From NCBI GenBank assembly GCA_036389695.1, contig DASVWG010000056.1, positions 1 to 10,568 of the forward strand: a DNA stretch of 10,568 nucleotides, given 5' to 3'. The notes below the pieces were generated by a model, which saw only the letters and a list, made by a program, of their open reading frames with translations, was not told the DNA's origin and did not search any database. Shown here one piece after another: positions 7,830 to 10,568 of the stretch (positions are counted from its first letter, which is position 1; the number at the start of each line of letters is the position of its first letter). A program made the translations under genes and the position numbers. This stretch comes from JALZHR01 sp036389695 (GTDB lineage Bacteria; Acidobacteriota; Blastocatellia; Pyrinomonadales; Pyrinomonadaceae).

Positions 7830-9545
7830 ATGAACGAAAATCCTTTACAGGCAGCATCGGAAACGCTCGAAGGAAATCATCCGATTGTTTCAAATAACGA
7901 GCCGATTCCGGCACGAATGATTAACGAATTCGCTTATTGTCCGCGTCTTTTTTATCTTGAATATGTTCAGCGCGAATGGTCTGAGTCGGCAGACACTCTG
8001 GACGGGAGTTTCGTTCATCGACGCGTTGACAAGGAAAGCGGAAAGCTTCCCGAAAAAACCGAAGAAAAAGCTGAAATTCACGCCCGAAGCGTGTGGCTCG
8101 GCTCAGAAAATCTGAATGTTTCGGCAAAAATCGACGTGCTTGAAGCTGATGGAAAAATCGCGACGCCGATTGATTACAAACGCGGAAAGCCGAAAGATGT
8201 AGACGAAGGAGTTTATGAACCGGAAAGAGTTCAGCTTTGCCTGCAAGGTTTAATCTTGCGTGAAAACGGCTTCGAGTGTGACAAAGGGTTTATTTACTTT
8301 GCCGAATCGCAGCAGAAAGTCAAAGTAGAATTTACGCCCGAACTGATTTTGCGAACCGTCGAACTTTTGATGAAAGCGCGACGGATTGCCGAATCAGGCG
8401 AAATTCCGCCGCCCTTGATAGATTCGCCAAAATGCGTCGGATGCTCGCTGGCGGGAATTTGTCTGCCTGATGAAATAAATCTTTTGCGCCACACAGACGA
8501 AGACGCCGATTCGCCACGTCGTTTGATGCCGTTGCGCGACGATGCGCTTCCCGTCTATGTGCAGGGCGCGTATGGCTTAAGCGTCGGACTCAAAGGTGAT
8601 TGCCTGGAGATTCGGGAGAAGGGGAAAACGGTGAGCGAAGCCAAAATTTTTGAAACGTCCCAGATGAGTCTTTTCGGCAACGTTCAAATTTCCGCGCAGG
8701 CGATTCGCGAATTGGCAAGCCGCGAAGTGCCGGTCGTGCATCTGTCTTACGGCGGATGGCTGAGTGCAGTAACGGCTCCGCCGCCACATAAGAATATCGA
8801 ACTGCGCCGCGCCCAATTTGCATCCGCAAACGACTCGGAAAAATGTCTCAAATTAGCGCGTTCGTTTGTTTCGGGCAAGATTTACAATCAACGAACCTTA
8901 CTGAGACGAAACGCAAAGGAACTGCCAAACGATTCTCTGGTCTTCCTGCGCGAAATGCGGCGCAAATCCGCCAGCGCTAAAAACTTACAGGAATTGCTCG
9001 GAATGGAAGGAGCAGCCGCGCGCGAATATTTCTCCAAATTTGCTTTGATGTTCAAACAAAACGGCGAACAGCCCGCCTTTGATTTCACAACACGCAATCG
9101 CCGCCCGCCGAAAGACCCTATAAATGCTTTGCTTTCTTTTCTTTATTCAATGTTAATGAAAGAAATGCTGGTTACTCTAATCGGAATCGGATTTGACCCG
9201 TATCTCGGCTTTTATCATCAACCGCGTTATGGTCGTCCCGCTCTAGCGCTTGATTTAATGGAAGAGTTCCGCCCAATTGTTGCCGATTCGGTAGTAATCG
9301 GTTTAATAAATACCGGCGAAATTCGCAAGCAAGATTTTATTACGCGATTAACCGGATGCGCTTTGACGGACTCGGGCAGAAAGCGCGTCATCGAAGCGTT
9401 TGAGCGGCGGCTGAATACGACAATAACACATCCGGTTTTTGGATATACAGTCAGCTACCGGCGAATTTTTGAAATTCAAGCACGGCTTCTAGCTCGCTTT
9501 TTAACGGGCGAAATTTCCGAATACCCGTCATTTATTACAAGGTAG
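7830..9545 (+). CDS. cas4-cas1: Cas4-Cas1 fusion, prespacer processing and spacer integrase
   Basis: This single protein carries the Cas4 nuclease (about 25-220) that selects and trims the PAM end of new spacers, and the Cas1 integrase (about 238-571). Cas4 shows the iron-sulfur cysteines C37 (AYCPRLFYLEY) and C202, C205, C211 (KCVGCSLAGIC), and RecB-type nuclease residues H63 (FVHRRV), D102 (KIDVLE), D115 and K117 (IDYKRG) and Q135 (RVQLCLQG). Cas1 shows the metal ligands E393 (LLGMEGAAAREYF), H463 (GFYHQPRYGRPALALDL) and E478 (LMEEFRPIVAD). All key residues are intact. Cas4-Cas1 fusion is a hallmark of I-U/I-G loci; in Geobacter the fusion gives efficient PAM selection. The first 25 or so residues are an extra low-complexity lead before the Cas4 core. 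It follows the exonuclease stop by 5 nt and precedes cas2 by 4 nt. Confidence 0.97.
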   Translation: MNENPLQAASETLEGNHPIVSNNEPIPARMINEFAYCPRLFYLEYVQREWSESADTLDGSFVHRRVDKESGKLPEKTEEKAEIHARSVWLGSENLNVSAKIDVLEADGKIATPIDYKRGKPKDVDEGVYEPERVQLCLQGLILRENGFECDKGFIYFAESQQKVKVEFTPELILRTVELLMKARRIAESGEIPPPLIDSPKCVGCSLAGICLPDEINLLRHTDEDADSPRRLMPLRDDALPVYVQGAYGLSVGLKGDCLEIREKGKTVSEAKIFETSQMSLFGNVQISAQAIRELASREVPVVHLSYGGWLSAVTAPPPHKNIELRRAQFASANDSEKCLKLARSFVSGKIYNQRTLLRRNAKELPNDSLVFLREMRRKSASAKNLQELLGMEGAAAREYFSKFALMFKQNGEQPAFDFTTRNRRPPKDPINALLSFLYSMLMKEMLVTLIGIGFDPYLGFYHQPRYGRPALALDLMEEFRPIVADSVVIGLINTGEIRKQDFITRLTGCALTDSGRKRVIEAFERRLNTTITHPVFGYTVSYRRIFEIQARLLARFLTGEISEYPSFITR

Positions 9546-9549
9546 CGCA

Positions 9550-9843
9550 ATGAAAATTCGATATTTGGTTTGCTACGACATCTCTGACTCGAAACGCTTG
9601 CAAAAAGTCCACCGCAAAATGCGTGGTTACGGCGAAGCGCTCCAGTATTCAGTCTTTTGCTGTGATTTGACAGCTCCTGAAAAAACTATTCTCTGGAGCG
9701 AGCTTCATGCACTCATCAATCATCGAGAAGACCAAATCCTATTTGTTAATTTGGGCAACTCAATGAGCCAGCGCGCCGATAATCTGGAAACTCTCGGACG
9801 TGCGCTCTCCCCGCGCGAGCAACAGCTTGCCGTAATTGTATAA
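9550..9843 (+). CDS. cas2: Cas2, structural partner of Cas1 in spacer integration
   Basis: Cas2 dimerises and bridges two Cas1 dimers to form the spacer integration complex. The 97-residue protein begins with the family's first beta strand and conserved aspartate, IRYLVCYDISDSKRLQKVHR (3-22, with D10), followed by GYGEALQYSVFCCDL (27-41) and the ILFVNLG strand (63-69). The length is normal. AAGG (9539-9542) lies seven bases before the ATG, inside the end of cas4-cas1. It is the last gene before the leader and array, the usual arrangement. No clear terminator follows the stop. Confidence 0.96.
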   Translation: MKIRYLVCYDISDSKRLQKVHRKMRGYGEALQYSVFCCDLTAPEKTILWSELHALINHREDQILFVNLGNSMSQRADNLETLGRALSPREQQLAVIV

Positions 9844-9903
9844 ATTCTATATTTGTAATAAAATAAGCTAAATCCGCAGCCAATATGAAACAAGAAATAA
9901 ACA

Positions 9904-9967
9904 ATCCGAAATCCAAAAATCAATTTCGAGAGGCGAATCGTTTCGGATGTACCAGGCATCTCTCGAA
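9904..9967. repeat. Two interlocking inverted repeats in the leader
   Basis: Pair A has arms ATCCGAAA (9904-9911) and TTTCGGAT (9941-9948), spaced by 29 nt. Pair B has arms TTCGAGAG (9925-9932) and CTCTCGAA (9960-9967), spaced by 27 nt. They overlap, so the RNA forms would exclude each other. A small CGAA/TTCG hairpin (9934-9945) sits within pair B. Eight-base arms can arise by chance in this composition; function is not established. Confidence 0.5.
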
Positions 9968-10001
9968 CGGGTTAAGAATAATAAATTCAAGGCTTTACTT
10001 T

Positions 10002-10029
10002 TTGACAATTAAATATTTGGGATTATTTT
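10002..10029 (+). promoter_or_regulatory. Candidate array promoter
   Basis: TTGACA (10002-10007) matches the sigma-70 -35 consensus exactly. TATTTT (10024-10029) is a weak -10 (four of six) at 16-bp spacing. Transcription would start near 10036, about 60 nt before the first repeat and in the direction of the array. The -10 overlaps the left arm of an inverted repeat. The call rests on consensus resemblance only. Confidence 0.45.
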
Positions 10030-10069
10030 GCGGCAAATTTCTGCCTCACTCGCAATATGAGCCGCAAAA
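10026..10069. repeat. Perfect 9-bp inverted repeat near the leader end
   Basis: The arms are TTTTGCGGC (10026-10034) and GCCGCAAAA (10061-10069), spaced by 26 nt. The left arm overlaps the candidate -10 box, and the right arm ends 29 bp before the first repeat, inside the zone where leader sequences commonly guide spacer integration. It may be an operator, an integration motif, or a 5' hairpin of the pre-crRNA. Confidence 0.55.
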
Positions 10070-10098
10070 CTTCACAATAATACGATTAGAGTAGTGCT

Positions 10099-10568
10099 AT
10101 TTCCACGTCCGAAAGGATGTGGCTCCATTGAAGGGTCTTTCGTGAATGGCATCGTCACAGAACGCAAAGCTATTTCCACGTCCGAAAGGATGTGGCTCCA
10201 TTGAAGGAATCCGACGGCGGAAAATATCGCAAAATTCCTGTTCGAATTTCCACGTCCGAAAGGATGTGGCTCCATTGAAGGGGTTATCGCCGAATCGCGC
10301 GCATTTTGCAGATACCACATTTCCACGTCCGAAAGGATGTGGCTCCATTGAAGGTCGTAAGACTTGGGGCATTTTAAATTAAATATTGACATTTCCACGT
10401 CCGAAAGGATGTGGCTCCATTGAAGGGTGACGGAAAGTTAAATCGTCGTTGATTTTGACCTGATTTCCACGTCCGAAAGGATGTGGCTCCATTGAAGGGG
10501 ATTGAGATTTACTAAACCTTGTGTGAATTTATCTATTTCCACGTCCGAAAGGATGTGGCTCCATTGAA
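10099..10568 (+). CRISPR. CRISPR array, seven repeats and six spacers visible, continuing past the window
   Basis: The 36-bp repeat reads ATTT, then CCACGTCC, GAAA, GGATGTGG, then CTCCATTGAAGG. Copies lie at 10099-10134, 10172-10207, 10246-10281, 10319-10354, 10391-10426, 10463-10498 and 10535-10568; the last is cut by the window after 34 bases. All visible bases are identical between copies. Spacers are 37, 38, 37, 36, 36 and 36 bp, all different. The repeat forms an 8-bp stem with one G-U wobble and a GAAA (GNRA) loop when transcribed from the + strand; the opposite strand would have an A-C mismatch instead, which agrees with the leader side. The last eight bases, ATTGAAGG, resemble the common ATTGAAAC-type end that supplies the crRNA 5' handle. 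The array is used by the upstream type I-G genes. Several small open frames across it on both strands are repeat artefacts. Confidence 0.99.

Larger units (their letters stand above)
9844..10098 (+). promoter_or_regulatory. CRISPR leader
   Basis: This AT-rich stretch of 255 nt between the cas2 stop and the first repeat has the position and composition of a CRISPR leader, which holds the array promoter and the integration signals. It contains three inverted repeats of similar span (listed separately) and a consensus-quality -35 hexamer. The bases next to the first repeat are GTAGTGCT. An open frame at 9885-10094 crosses it but looks like chance: no ribosome binding site, no recognisable family, and it ends just before the repeat. 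Orientation is supported by the cas2-leader-array order and by the repeat structure. Confidence 0.85.

Noticed and set aside
60..9097. Many minus-strand and alternate-frame open frames within the cas genes
   Set aside because: Each lies inside a well-supported + strand gene with recognised motifs, and none shows a family of its own.
9885..10094. Small + strand open frame in the leader
   Set aside because: No ribosome binding site or family resemblance, and it lies across the AT-rich leader and its inverted repeats; it is best explained as chance.
10355..10390. Spacer 4 shares an AATTAAATATT stretch with the leader near 10008-10018
   Set aside because: A short AT-only match of about 11 bases is expected by chance; not evidence of self-targeting.
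10072..10398. Open frames across the array on both strands, with repeated SMEPHPFGRGN-type peptides
   Set aside because: The peptide repetition comes directly from translating the CRISPR repeats; they are not proteins.

Overview
This window is one CRISPR-Cas locus, with every gene on the + strand. I read it as a type I-G system (formerly I-U). The gene order is cas3 (cut off at its 5' end by the window edge), a Csx14/GSU0052-like Cas8-type subunit, csb1 (cas7), csb2 (cas5-cas6), an extra small Cas6-like gene, a DEDDy-type 3'-5' exonuclease, a cas4-cas1 fusion, cas2, an AT-rich leader, and the first seven repeats of a CRISPR array that runs off the right edge. The organism is a bacterium. Coding regions look roughly balanced to slightly AT-rich by eye, and several genes have GAGG/AGG-type ribosome binding sites. 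I cannot name the phylum from this sequence; type I-G loci are scattered across many bacterial phyla.

Layout. Positions 1-6904 hold the interference module as one tight operon: a 4-nt overlap, then gaps of 15, 14 and 3 nt. Cas3 has the helicase first and the HD nuclease at the C-terminus, the arrangement known for this subtype. The Csx14-like, Csb1 and Csb2 proteins would form the crRNA-guided complex, and Csb2 and/or the extra Cas6-like protein would cut the pre-crRNA. A 179-nt gap (6905-7083) with a perfect 13-bp hairpin separates this module from the adaptation module. Positions 7084-9843 hold the exonuclease, cas4-cas1 and cas2, with gaps of 5 and 4 nt. Positions 9844-10098 are the leader. 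Positions 10099-10568 are the array: 36-bp repeats, identical wherever visible, with spacers of 36-38 bp.

Working model. Cas4-Cas1 with Cas2 would select, trim and insert new spacers next to the leader, and the exonuclease is placed to help trim them. The array transcript would be cut at its GNRA-capped repeat hairpin, loaded into the Cas8-like/Cas7/Cas5 complex, and used to recruit Cas3 to degrade invading DNA. The two features that depart from a textbook locus are (1) a free-standing protein matching the C-terminal half of the GSU0054-type Cas5-Cas6 family, next to an already complete Csb2, and (2) the exonuclease gene heading the adaptation operon.
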